A stretch of DNA of 64,000 nucleotides from Pseudomonas sp. MM213. Its GTDB lineage: Bacteria > Pseudomonadota > Gammaproteobacteria > Pseudomonadales > Pseudomonadaceae. The stretch spans positions 5,084,001-5,148,000 of the forward strand of contig NZ_CP081943.1 of the NCBI RefSeq assembly GCF_020423045.1, given 5' to 3'. Position numbers and translations under genes: made by a program. Below are positions 12,347 through 20,536 of the stretch, in pieces (position 1 is the first letter of the stretch; the number at the start of each line of letters is the position of its first letter). The notes below the pieces were generated by a model, which was given only the letters and a program-made list of their open reading frames with translations, was not told the DNA's origin and ran no database searches.

Positions 12347-13555
12347 GTGCCGACGTTCGATTACCGCGCTGACGACGCCCAGGGCCGACGCTGCAAAGGC
12401 CGACTGGAGGCCGATGGCCCGCGTCATGCCCGACAACTGATGCGTGAGCGCGGCTTGTGGCCGCGTGAGTTGAGCGAGGTCAGGGCAGGTGGCGACACCG
12501 GGACGCAGCCTCGCAGCGGACGTCTGAGCGCGGCGGATCTGGCGCTGTTGACCTTGCAGCTGTCCACCCTCGTTCAGGCAGGGCTGCCTCTGGAGGAAGC
12601 CCTTGAAGCGGTGACGAAGCAAAGTGCGAAGCGCAAGGTTGCCGGTCTGTTGTCGGCGGTCAGGAGTCGGGTGATGGAAGGTCATGCCCTGTCGACGGCG
12701 CTGGCTCAATTTCCCAAGGCGTTCCCCGAATTGTTCCGCGCCACCGTTGCGGCTGGCGAACGTTCCGGTCACTTGGGGCATGTGCTGGAACAACTGGCCG
12801 CTTACACCCAGGCCCGGCAGGCGTCGCGGCAGAAAATCCAGATGGCCCTGGTGTACCCGCTGATCCTGATGTTGGCCAGTGTCGCGATTGTTGGTTTTCT
12901 GCTCGGCTACGTGGTGCCGGACGTGGTGAAGATCTTCGTCGACAGTGGCCAGCCGTTGCCCTGGCTGACACAGGCGCTGATCGCCCTCAGCAATGGGCTG
13001 CGCAATCACTTTCTGCTGTTGATGGGCGTGCTGGCGGCGTTGCTCGGCCTCTGGCGCTGGAGCCTGCGCCAGCCGGCCTGGCGCCTGCGCTGGCATCGTC
13101 TCGCGTTGAAACTGCCGGTCATGGGCGAGGTGCTGCGGGCGATGGAAGCCGCGCGGTTCGCCAGCACGCTGGCGATCCTCGGCAAAAGTGCAGTGCCATT
13201 GGTGGACGCGCTGGAGATCGCGGCGGCCGTCATCGGCAACCTGACCATCCGCAGCCGCATGGCCGATGTCGCGCGCTCGGTCCGTGAAGGTGGAACGCTG
13301 ACTCGCGGTCTGGAACTGAGCGGCGACATCCCGCCGATGATGCTGCACATGATCGCCAGCGGCGAACGCGCCGGTGAACTCGATCGCATGCTGGTGCGGG
13401 CCGCCGAGCAGCAGGAAAGCAGCCTGGCGGCGCGTATCGCATTGGTCGTGAGCCTTTTTGAACCGGCCATGCTGGTGCTGATGGGCGGCGTGGTGCTGCT
13501 GATCGTCATGGCCATCCTCCTACCGATTCTCAGCCTCAACCAATTGGTGAATTGA
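12347..13555 (+). CDS. gspF: Type II secretion inner-membrane protein GspF
   Basis: The 402-residue polytopic protein has two T2SSF domains, each ending in hydrophobic segments (around residues 170-190, 220-240 and 370-395). It is the platform component that works with GspE and GspL. The N-terminus PTFDYRADDAQGRRCKG matches GspF. The start is a GTG preceded by AGGAGGACTAGC, a strong ribosome site. It lies three bases after gspE. Confidence 0.94.
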   Translation: MPTFDYRADDAQGRRCKGRLEADGPRHARQLMRERGLWPRELSEVRAGGDTGTQPRSGRLSAADLALLTLQLSTLVQAGLPLEEALEAVTKQSAKRKVAGLLSAVRSRVMEGHALSTALAQFPKAFPELFRATVAAGERSGHLGHVLEQLAAYTQARQASRQKIQMALVYPLILMLASVAIVGFLLGYVVPDVVKIFVDSGQPLPWLTQALIALSNGLRNHFLLLMGVLAALLGLWRWSLRQPAWRLRWHRLALKLPVMGEVLRAMEAARFASTLAILGKSAVPLVDALEIAAAVIGNLTIRSRMADVARSVREGGTLTRGLELSGDIPPMMLHMIASGERAGELDRMLVRAAEQQESSLAARIALVVSLFEPAMLVLMGGVVLLIVMAILLPILSLNQLVN

Positions 13556-13558
13556 CCC

Positions 13559-14014
13559 ATGAATGCAGCACAGAGAAACAGCCCTCGCGCTCAACGCGGT
13601 TTTACCCTGATCGAAATCATGGTGGTGGTCGTCATCATCGGCGTGCTGGGGGCCATCGTGGTGCCGCAGTTCATGAGCCGTCCCGACCAGGCCAAAGTCA
13701 CCGCCAGCAAAATTGATCTCCAGGCCATCGCCACGGCCCTCGAAATGTATCGCCTCGACAACTTCAACTACCCCTCGACACAGCAGGGGCTGGAAGCCTT
13801 GAGCAAACAACCTTCCGGCCTGCCGGCGGCGAGGAACTGGAACCCTCAGGGTTATCTGAAAAGCCTGCCGGTCGATCCGTGGAACACGCCCTATCAGTAC
13901 CTCAATCCCGGTGTGCATTCGGTGGACGGCAGCTATGACTTGTACTCCCTCGGTTCCGATGGCGTGAAGGGTGGCGAAGGGCATGCGGCCGATATCGGCA
14001 ACTGGGGCGACTGA
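13559..14014 (+). CDS. gspG: Major pseudopilin GspG
   Basis: The 151-residue prepilin has a short basic leader cut at Gly14 before Phe15, in the motif RGFTLIEIMVVVVIIG with the invariant Glu at +5. The C-terminus (DLYSLGSDGVKGGEG, then GNWGD) is the calcium-binding loop typical of GspG. It forms the pseudopilus shaft. No prepilin peptidase gene is nearby, so a PilD encoded elsewhere must process it. Confidence 0.96.
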   Translation: MNAAQRNSPRAQRGFTLIEIMVVVVIIGVLGAIVVPQFMSRPDQAKVTASKIDLQAIATALEMYRLDNFNYPSTQQGLEALSKQPSGLPAARNWNPQGYLKSLPVDPWNTPYQYLNPGVHSVDGSYDLYSLGSDGVKGGEGHAADIGNWGD

Positions 14015-14017
14015 ATC

Positions 14018-14485
14018 ATGCGCCAGCGTTGTCGGGGATTCACCTTGCTCGAACTGATGATCGTGATCGTTTTGATCGGCGTGCTGTTGGGCATGGTGAG
14101 CTTTGCCATCGGGTCGAATCCGGCGCGTCAGGCCCGGCAGGAAGCACACGGGATCGTGGGCGTGATTCAACAGTTGCGTGAACGCGCAGTGCTCGATGGC
14201 CAGGAGTTCGGCCTGCGGCTGAGTGTCGAGGGTTATCGGGTGATGAGGCTCGATGTTCAGGGCTGGGAACCGATGGTGGCTTTTTATCGATGGCCCGAAA
14301 ACGTGCGGCTACGGCTTGAGCAGGACGGTCATCCGGTAACCCTTGGCGCCGACGATGGACCTCCTCAGGTGCTGATGTTCAGCAACGATGAAACCAGCGT
14401 CTTTACGCTGACGTTTGGCAGCGACAAAAAGATGTGGCTCAACCTGTCCAGCGATGGCCTTGGCCAGGTGGTGATCGATGGCTAG
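14018..14485 (+). CDS. gspH: Minor pseudopilin GspH
   Basis: This 155-residue protein has the prepilin motif RGFTLLELMIVIVLIGVLLG close to its N-terminus, followed by a beta-rich domain (EFGLRLSVEGYRVMRL) typical of GspH. It is a minor pseudopilin near the pseudopilus tip. It starts three bases after gspG and overlaps gspI by eight bases. Confidence 0.9.
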   Translation: MRQRCRGFTLLELMIVIVLIGVLLGMVSFAIGSNPARQARQEAHGIVGVIQQLRERAVLDGQEFGLRLSVEGYRVMRLDVQGWEPMVAFYRWPENVRLRLEQDGHPVTLGADDGPPQVLMFSNDETSVFTLTFGSDKKMWLNLSSDGLGQVVIDG

Positions 14486-14861
14486 CCGGCCATTTTCTTC
14501 ACGCATGCGTGGCTTCACCTTGCTGGAAATCATGGTGGCCCTGGCGATCTTTTCGACGCTGGCGGCTGCCGTGCTGTCGGCGAGCCAATACGTGCTCAGG
14601 CAAACCGGCGCGGTCGAGGAACGGCTCTTCGCCGCGTGGCTGGCAGACAACCATCTGAATGAACTGCGCCTGCAAACCGGATGGCCCCTCGACCAGCAAC
14701 AACGGATCGTGTCGATGGATCGCCGCGACTGGTTGCTGCGCCAGCGCATCAGCGTTTCGCCTGATCCGCGCCTGCTCAAGGTCGATGTTGACGTCAGCCT
14801 TTCCGGGCGCGAGCAAACCGTACACCGCACCAGTGGCTGGATACCTCATCGTGATGAATAA
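14478..14861 (+). CDS. gspI: Minor pseudopilin GspI
   Basis: The 127-residue prepilin has RGFTLLEIMVALAIFSTLAAA and the short GspI body with AAWLADNHLNELRLQTGWP, a region conserved in this family. Together with GspJ and GspK it nucleates the pseudopilus tip. Its end overlaps the gspJ start. Confidence 0.9.
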   Translation: MASRPFSSRMRGFTLLEIMVALAIFSTLAAAVLSASQYVLRQTGAVEERLFAAWLADNHLNELRLQTGWPLDQQQRIVSMDRRDWLLRQRISVSPDPRLLKVDVDVSLSGREQTVHRTSGWIPHRDE

Positions 14862-15396
14862 GCAGAGCGGTTTCACCTTGCTGGAACTGGTCATCGCCAT
14901 GGCGATCTTCGCGTTGCTGGGCCTGGCCAGTTGGGGGCTGTTCGATGGCGTGGTGCGCGTGCAACGAGGGACGACGGCGCATGAGCATGAGTTTCGAAGC
15001 CTGCAACGGGCGGTGGCGGTGATCGAGCGGGATGTGCTGCACGCCACCGATCAACCTGTCGTGCTCCAGCAATCGGTGTTGCAGTTGCAGCGTAGCCATT
15101 GGCGCAACCCTTTGGACCAGCCGCGCAGCGAGCGCCAGTTGCTGACCTATCGACTCGATAACGGCACGCTGTGGCGTGAAAGTCAGGGGGAGGGGGTGCC
15201 GAGCGTGCAGCGGCAAAAGCTGCTGGGCGATGTTCGAGACTTGAGTTGGCGGGTGTTTGATGCACAGTCCGGTTGGAGCCGCGATTGGCCATCCGGGCGG
15301 GGCGTGAAGCGGCCGATGGCGGTGGAAGTGCAATTCTCTACGGGTCGTTTCGAGGCGATTCGTCGGGTATTGCTGTTGCCCGGCGCGTTGCCATGA
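14854..15396 (+). CDS. gspJ: Minor pseudopilin GspJ
   Basis: The 180-residue prepilin begins MNKQSGFTLLELVIAMAIFA. The open frame extends upstream across gspI, but ATG 14854 puts the cleavage motif at the N-terminus as required, so the longer frame is rejected. The body has the GspJ pattern of a tip pseudopilin that contacts GspK. Its start overlaps the gspI stop and its stop overlaps the gspK ATG. Confidence 0.92.
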   Translation: MNKQSGFTLLELVIAMAIFALLGLASWGLFDGVVRVQRGTTAHEHEFRSLQRAVAVIERDVLHATDQPVVLQQSVLQLQRSHWRNPLDQPRSERQLLTYRLDNGTLWRESQGEGVPSVQRQKLLGDVRDLSWRVFDAQSGWSRDWPSGRGVKRPMAVEVQFSTGRFEAIRRVLLLPGALP

Positions 15397-16244
15397 GGAG
15401 GCATCAACGCGGCATCGCGTTGATCAGCGTGTTGCTGGTCATGAGTCTGGCGTTGTTGATCACCAGCGGCTTGCTGCGCAGCCATCGCCTGTCGCTGCAC
15501 AGCAGCGGCCAGGCCCTGCAGCACATTCAAATGCGCCAACTCGCCGTTGCGGGGGAAAGCTGGGCGCTTTTGCGCTTGCGGGACGCGGCGCAGGGCTCGC
15601 AAAAAACCGTCGACCTGACCCAGGACTGGGCGCGGATGACTCCCGACTTCGACGTCGAAGGCGCGCAGATCCGCGTTGATATCGAGGACCTCGCCGGGCG
15701 CTTCAATCTCAACTCATTGTTGACTCAGGGGCAGATCGATCAAGTCACCCTCAACCGCTGGGCGCGCTTGCTCGACGTGCTGGATCTTCCACCGCTGCAA
15801 CTTGCTCAGGTGGGAGCGTTCCGAGAACTGAGCCAACTGCGCCTGCTGCCGGGGGTTGACGCTCATGTGCTGCGTCAACTTGAGCCTTGGGTGGCGATGT
15901 TGCCCGGCCACGCAACGCTGAACGTCAACACGGCCCCGGCGTTGGTGCTGAGGACGCTCGATGACGTGGACGCGACCACGGCTGCGGCGCTGGTTCGTCA
16001 GGCTTCGACGACGGGATGGGCCAGCGTTCAGGCCTTTACGCAAGACCCGCTGCTCTCCGGTGCAGGCCTGAACAGTCATGGACTTGGCACCGGCAGCCGC
16101 TGGTTCCGCATCACGGTGCAGGTCACTCAGGGGCAGCGCCGATTGCGGCTGGCCACGGAGGTCGAACGCGATGCCGACACCCACCAACTCAACGTCCTGC
16201 AACGACGCCTTCTTCCTTCGACTGCCCACGAGATGCCGCGATGA
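15393..16244 (+). CDS. gspK: Minor pseudopilin GspK (tip)
   Basis: The 283-residue protein starts MRRHQRGIALISVLLVMSLA, a GspK-type prepilin motif lacking the usual Glu5, as is normal for the tip subunit. VDIEDLAGRFNLNSLL and NVNTAPALVLRTL are hallmark GspK sequences, the second in the helix-hairpin-helix region. The start at 15393 overlaps the gspJ stop (ATGA) and is preceded by weak spacing only, consistent with coupling. Confidence 0.94.
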   Translation: MRRHQRGIALISVLLVMSLALLITSGLLRSHRLSLHSSGQALQHIQMRQLAVAGESWALLRLRDAAQGSQKTVDLTQDWARMTPDFDVEGAQIRVDIEDLAGRFNLNSLLTQGQIDQVTLNRWARLLDVLDLPPLQLAQVGAFRELSQLRLLPGVDAHVLRQLEPWVAMLPGHATLNVNTAPALVLRTLDDVDATTAAALVRQASTTGWASVQAFTQDPLLSGAGLNSHGLGTGSRWFRITVQVTQGQRRLRLATEVERDADTHQLNVLQRRLLPSTAHEMPR

Positions 16245-17347
16245 ATACCTGGCTTTACCTGACCACCGAGGGCCTGGGCGAACCGTCGGCAGACTGGCCT
16301 TGCTGCGTTTGGTCCTCGACTGCGCAACGCCGGTCCATGCCCTTGAATCAAGCGGCACAGGTGCTGAGCGGGCAGGTGGTCGATGTGCTGCTGCCCATGG
16401 AATTGTGCAGTTGGGTGCGCAGCGATCCGTGGCCTTCCAAACGCCAACCCGGCACGCAAGCCGTCGCGTTTGCCGTGGAGGATCAATTGAGCGAGGCGTT
16501 GGAAAAGCTGCACCTGAGCATCGGCGCTCGCGATCAGGAAGGGCGTTATCCGGTCATGGTGATCGACCGCCAGCGGTTTGCCGCGATGCTCGCGTTACTG
16601 GCCGAAGAGGGCGTCGAGGTGCGTTCGGTGTTCGTCGATGCCGATGTCTTGCCCCTGGATCAGGCACTCGGTGTTTGGTGGTTCGGTCGATGGCTGGTCG
16701 GCGGAGGGCTGCCGGCCCGCCTGACGTTGACGGACGACGGGTTGACGTTGCTGGGGCCGGCCTTGCCCGCAGGGATTCAATGGGTCGACGCGCGTCAGGG
16801 TGCGACGGATGTCGATCAATACCTGGCCCATCGTCCCGCGCAGGCCATCAATCTGCTGCAAGGCGAATTCGCCCTGCGCAACAAACGTCTGCCCTGGCGC
16901 CTCGGTGGTTTGACGATCCTGACGCTGCTGTTGCTGACCTGGGGCGCCAGCGCTGCGCGAATCCATTTTCTGGAGAGTGAAACACGCAGGCTCTACAGCC
17001 AGAACGAGCAACGGTTCAAGACGCTTTACCCCGAGCAGAGCCGCATCGTCGATCTGGCAACGCAGCTCAACGCACTACAACAGCAGACCGCCGAGCCGCA
17101 GCGCACACGCGTCGCCGAGCTGGTGACGCTGGTCGAGCAGGTGATTGGCGCAAGCAATGTCGAGGTCCGGCGTATTGAGTTTCGTGCCGGCGATGGCTGG
17201 AAAATCCAGCTGAGTGCCAACAGCTTTGCCGAGCTGGAACAACTGCGCGAACGCGGGCGACAACAAGGTGTGCCGCTCAGGATCGACAGTGCGAGCAAAG
17301 AGCGCGACCGCGTGCAGGCGACCCTGACAGTGGAGGACCGAACATGA
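16241..17347 (+). CDS. gspL: Type II secretion protein GspL
   Basis: The 368-residue bitopic protein has a cytoplasmic actin-like domain (residues 1 to about 215) that docks GspE. One transmembrane helix follows (LGGLTILTLLLLTWGASAA, about residues 223-241), then a periplasmic ferredoxin-like domain. The start at ATG 16241 overlaps the gspK stop. The longer open frame starting inside gspK is spurious. Confidence 0.9.
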   Translation: MNTWLYLTTEGLGEPSADWPCCVWSSTAQRRSMPLNQAAQVLSGQVVDVLLPMELCSWVRSDPWPSKRQPGTQAVAFAVEDQLSEALEKLHLSIGARDQEGRYPVMVIDRQRFAAMLALLAEEGVEVRSVFVDADVLPLDQALGVWWFGRWLVGGGLPARLTLTDDGLTLLGPALPAGIQWVDARQGATDVDQYLAHRPAQAINLLQGEFALRNKRLPWRLGGLTILTLLLLTWGASAARIHFLESETRRLYSQNEQRFKTLYPEQSRIVDLATQLNALQQQTAEPQRTRVAELVTLVEQVIGASNVEVRRIEFRAGDGWKIQLSANSFAELEQLRERGRQQGVPLRIDSASKERDRVQATLTVEDRT

Positions 17348-17775
17348 AAGCGGCCTGGCAACGGCTGTCCCTTCGCGAGCAACGACTGTTGCTGGCCATG
17401 GGCGCATTTTTATTGGCTGTCGTGGCGTTCAGCCTGATCTGGCAACCGACACGCCAACGCCTGGAAACCATGGAACGCCAGCACCAACAGCAACTGGCCG
17501 TGTCTGCGCAACTGCAACGGGTACAACCGCGAAGCACCCCGCCCGTCGTCAGCCATCAGTCGTTGTCGCTGCGTGTCAGCGAAAGCGCCACAGCTGCGGG
17601 GCTTGAGATCCATCAGATGGACACCGACAACGATATGTTGCGCCTGACCCTCAGCGGCGACGCGCAGGCGTTGTTGCAATGGCTGGACCGCACCGAACGT
17701 GACGGCGTCGCCTTGCAATCGCTGACCCTGGAAAAGCGTGACGCGGTGCTTGAGGCGCGGGTGGTGCTCAGGTAG
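17344..17775 (+). CDS. gspM: Type II secretion protein GspM
   Basis: The 143-residue protein has an N-terminal SLREQRLLLAMGAFLLAVVA helix and a periplasmic ferredoxin-like domain, the standard GspM layout. It partners GspL in the inner membrane. It is the last gene of the operon (ATGA overlap with gspL) and its stop overlaps the stop of the convergent MFS gene by eight bases. There is no gspN, gspO or gspS afterwards. Confidence 0.9.
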   Translation: MKAAWQRLSLREQRLLLAMGAFLLAVVAFSLIWQPTRQRLETMERQHQQQLAVSAQLQRVQPRSTPPVVSHQSLSLRVSESATAAGLEIHQMDTDNDMLRLTLSGDAQALLQWLDRTERDGVALQSLTLEKRDAVLEARVVLR

Positions 17776-19048
17776 TCGAACCATTCCCCGGCAGCAGTGG
17801 CAGGCGGGCCAGTTTCAACGCAACCAGCAACGCCACCACCAGCAGCGCCCCGATGAACACGCCAATCCCGTTCCACCCGCCGAGGTGCCAGAACACACCG
17901 CCTGCCGTACCGGCGATGCTCGACCCGGCGTAGTAACTGAACAAGTACAACGACGATGCCTGACCCTTGGCCTTCGTGGCGCGGCGGCCGATCCAGCTGC
18001 TGGCCACCGAGTGCGCGCCGAAGAAACCGAAGGTGAAAATCAGCATGCCGATGATCACCACGGGCAGCGGCGTGAGCATGGTCAGGGCGAGACCGGCGAG
18101 CATCAGCACGATGGTCGACCAGAGCATTTTGCGGCGTCCGAGTTTGTCGGCCAGCGAACCGATTTTCGCCGAGCTGTAGATGCCCGACAGGTACACCACC
18201 GACAGCAGCCCGACAAAGGCCTGGTCCATGTGGTACGGCTCGGCCAGCAGGCGATAGCCGATGTAGTTGAAGAGCGTGACGAACGCGCCCATCAGCACGA
18301 ACGCTTCAAGGAACAACAGCGGCAAACCGGCGTCGCGAAAGTGCATGGTGAAACCGTCGAGCAGGCTGCGCGGGTGCAGCGAGCGGGCGCGGAAGTTGCG
18401 CGATTCGGGGAGGATTTTCCAGAACACCGCCGCCGCGATCAGTGCCAGGCCGCCGATCACCAGCATCGCCGTGTGCCAGCTGACGAAGTCGATCAACACC
18501 CCGGTAATCAAGCGCCCGCACATCCCGCCAATCGCGTTGCCACCGATGTACAGGCCCATCGCCAGGCCGATGTGTTGCGGGTGGATCTCTTCGCTCAGGT
18601 AGGTCATGGCGACCGCCGCCAGGCCACTCAACGACAACCCGATCAACGCGCGCATCACCAGCACGCCGTGCCAGCTCGGCATCATGGAACTGGCGATGGT
18701 GCACAGCGCCGCGGCAAACAGCGCCGCCACCATCACCGGTTTGCGCCCGACCCGGTCGGAGATCGGCCCGGTGATCAGCAGGCCGATGGCGAGCATGGCC
18801 GTGGCCACCGACAGAATCAGGCTGCTCTGCGCCGCGTTGATCGAATATTCGTGGGACAGCAGCGGCATCATCGGTTGCACGCAGTACAGCAGCGCGAAGG
18901 TCGCAAAGCCGCCGGAGAACAGCGCCAGTACCGTGCGCATGAACATCGGCGTGCCCTTTTCGATGTAGATCTCCTTCAGTTCAGAGACGGCATCGTCCAG
19001 CGCGGCGGGCGGAACTTCATGGGCGAGTGGGGCGACAGCAGTTTTCAC
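17768..19048 (-). CDS. Major facilitator superfamily transporter (YnfM-like)
   Basis: The 426-residue protein has twelve predicted membrane segments and the MFS motif A GPISDRVGRKPV between helices 2 and 3. A cytoplasmic N-terminal tail of about 35 residues precedes helix 1. Overall pattern resembles the YnfM/arabinose-efflux-like group of proton-driven exporters. The substrate cannot be read from sequence. It is divergent from the LysR gene at 19168, which probably regulates it. The 3' end overlaps gspM tail-to-tail. A 508-codon open frame on the opposite strand is a shadow. Confidence 0.9.
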   Translation of the reverse strand: MKTAVAPLAHEVPPAALDDAVSELKEIYIEKGTPMFMRTVLALFSGGFATFALLYCVQPMMPLLSHEYSINAAQSSLILSVATAMLAIGLLITGPISDRVGRKPVMVAALFAAALCTIASSMMPSWHGVLVMRALIGLSLSGLAAVAMTYLSEEIHPQHIGLAMGLYIGGNAIGGMCGRLITGVLIDFVSWHTAMLVIGGLALIAAAVFWKILPESRNFRARSLHPRSLLDGFTMHFRDAGLPLLFLEAFVLMGAFVTLFNYIGYRLLAEPYHMDQAFVGLLSVVYLSGIYSSAKIGSLADKLGRRKMLWSTIVLMLAGLALTMLTPLPVVIIGMLIFTFGFFGAHSVASSWIGRRATKAKGQASSLYLFSYYAGSSIAGTAGGVFWHLGGWNGIGVFIGALLVVALLVALKLARLPLLPGNGSTT

Positions 19049-19167
19049 TTCAGACCTCGGGGGAGCGCAGCCGGTCAGGCAATGAAAAAAGCATATAGCT
19101 GCCTAATGATTCAATCCAATATATTGTTCGACCTGTTTGAGAGGTTTTACGACCTAATGGAGTTTTC
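19049..19167. promoter_or_regulatory. Divergent promoter region between MFS and LysR genes
   Basis: This AT-rich 119-bp region holds the perfect palindrome CAATATATTG at 19117-19126, and CATATAG/CTAATGATTCAAT sequences around 19092-19115. A LysR regulator would be expected to bind T-N11-A type dyads here and control both genes. The site assignment is inference. Confidence 0.5.
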
Positions 19168-20070
19168 ATGGAATTGCGTCACCTGCGCTACTTCATTGCC
19201 GTCGCCGAAGAACTGCACTTCGGCCGCGCCGCCCAGGTGCTGGGCATCTCGCAACCGCCGCTGAGCCAGCAGATTCAGGCGCTGGAGCAGGAAGTCGGTG
19301 CGCGATTGTTCGAGCGTACCAATCGTCGGGTCGAGCTCAGTGAGGCCGGGCGATTGTTTCTGGAAGAAGCTCGATTGGTGCTGGCGCAGGTCGACAAGGC
19401 GGCGGATGTGGCGCGGCGGGCGCAGTTGGGTGAGCTGGGGGAGTTGAAGATCGGATTCACTTCATCGGCGCCATTCAACTCGACCATTCCCCAGGCGATT
19501 TTTTCATTCCGCCAGCGGTTCCCGGCGGTGCACCTGAACCTGCGGGAAATGAGCAGCACCCAGGTGGCCGAGGCTCTGGTGGACGAGTCGATCGAGGTCG
19601 GGATCATGCGGCCGTTGGGTTTGCCGGATTCGCTCAGCGTGGTGGAGTTGATGCGCGAGCCGCTGGTGGCCGTGCTCAGCTCCAAACATCCGCTGGTGCA
19701 GGACAGTGAAGAGGGATTATTCCTGTCAGCTCTGGCCCTCGAACCGTTCGTATTTTTCCCTCGCAGTTACGGCAGTGGTCTGTATGCACAATTGCTCAGC
19801 CTGGCGCGGGACGCCGGTTTCAGCCCGCACTTCGCGCAAGAGGCGGGTGAGGCGATGACCATCATCGGGTTGGTGGCTGCGGGGCTCGGCGTGTCGGTGC
19901 TGCCGGCGTCTTATCAGCGGATGCGGATTGATGGCGTTGTGTACCGACCTCTGCTCGACCCTGCAGCGGTTTCGGCGGTGTGGCTGGTACAGCGCAAGGA
20001 TCAGAAATCGCCAATGGCCAAGGCGTTTGTGGACCTGCTGACACTCAAGGTCGAACCCCTCAAGCCATGA
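19168..20070 (+). CDS. LysR-family transcriptional regulator
   Basis: The 300-residue protein has the N-terminal winged helix-turn-helix (MELRHLRYFIAVAEELHFG, then ISQPPLSQQIQALEQEVGARLF, residues 1-60) and a periplasmic-binding-like effector domain from about residue 90. It belongs to the BenM/CatR-like part of the family by its N-terminal pattern. It is divergently transcribed from the MFS exporter, the usual arrangement for a LysR regulator and its target. The effector is unknown. Confidence 0.93.
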   Translation: MELRHLRYFIAVAEELHFGRAAQVLGISQPPLSQQIQALEQEVGARLFERTNRRVELSEAGRLFLEEARLVLAQVDKAADVARRAQLGELGELKIGFTSSAPFNSTIPQAIFSFRQRFPAVHLNLREMSSTQVAEALVDESIEVGIMRPLGLPDSLSVVELMREPLVAVLSSKHPLVQDSEEGLFLSALALEPFVFFPRSYGSGLYAQLLSLARDAGFSPHFAQEAGEAMTIIGLVAAGLGVSVLPASYQRMRIDGVVYRPLLDPAAVSAVWLVQRKDQKSPMAKAFVDLLTLKVEPLKP

Positions 20071-20078
20071 ACGACACA

Positions 20079-20176
20079 AACCTGTAGGAGCCGGCTTGCT
20101 GGCGATCGCGGATTGTCAGTTGGCATTGATGTCGACTGATCCACCGCTATCGCCAGCAAGCCGGCTCCTACAGGTT
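20079..20176. repeat. REP doublet downstream of the LysR gene
   Basis: Arms 20079-20106 and 20149-20176 are perfect 28-base inverted complements with the core GGAGCCGGCTTGCTGGCGAT, separated by 42 bases. It is a different REP sequence class from the one after gltD. Confidence 0.9.
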
Positions 20177-20188
20177 TTGTATTCTTTC

Positions 20189-20536
20189 TGTAGCAGTTGT
20201 GGGACGTTTCCTAAGACGTCTTCCGGGAGGCTACAACACCTTGCGGCAGCGCCTACAACTACGCCAGAATCCGCCGGCTTGTGCGCTTTGGGGGCCATCG
20301 GTAACTTGGTTCGCGTCACTGATTTCCAGTGATCGGGTTTAGTAGCCCGTGGTTTTGCGAAGCGTATTTGCGTTCCATACAGTCAGGTATTTCGATACCT
20401 GCGCTCGATGGCAGCAGTGCGCAGGGCGCCTTCGGGCGCGCCGGCTTCGCGCTTCCCCGGTCTACTAACCTGCGCACAGCTGCCACCCTTTTGATTAGTA
20501 GCAATTCGGTGGCTCCTCTTTCAAGGAAGCCGAAAT
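20189..20536 (+). promoter_or_regulatory. Long structured leader with pseudoknot before the small DUF gene
   Basis: This 348-bp stretch has no gene but dense RNA-like pairing. Hairpins: TGTAGC/GCTACA (20189-20194, 20230-20235) around GACGT/ACGTC; TCACTG/CAGTGA (20316-20321, 20327-20332); CGGG/CCCG (20334-20337, 20346-20349) with loop TTTAGTAG; CAGGTAT-UUCG-ATACCTG (20384-20401); GCGCC-UUCG-GGCGC (20426-20439). A long stem pairs 20410-20425 with 20469-20484 (15 of 16 pairs). The loop TTAGTAG (20339-20345) is complementary to CTACTAA (20462-20468) inside that stem, creating a pseudoknot. A second TTAGTAG is at 20495-20501. The Shine-Dalgarno AAGGAAG (20523-20529) can pair with 20511-20517. From memory only, similar leaders recur before DUF3077/DUF6124-type genes in pseudomonads. 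The pairings are seen directly; function as a switch is inference. Confidence 0.65.

Noticed and set aside
17738..19264. 508-codon frame opposite the MFS gene
   Set aside because: Low-complexity Gln/Arg/His-rich translation typical of antisense shadows; the MFS protein is well supported.
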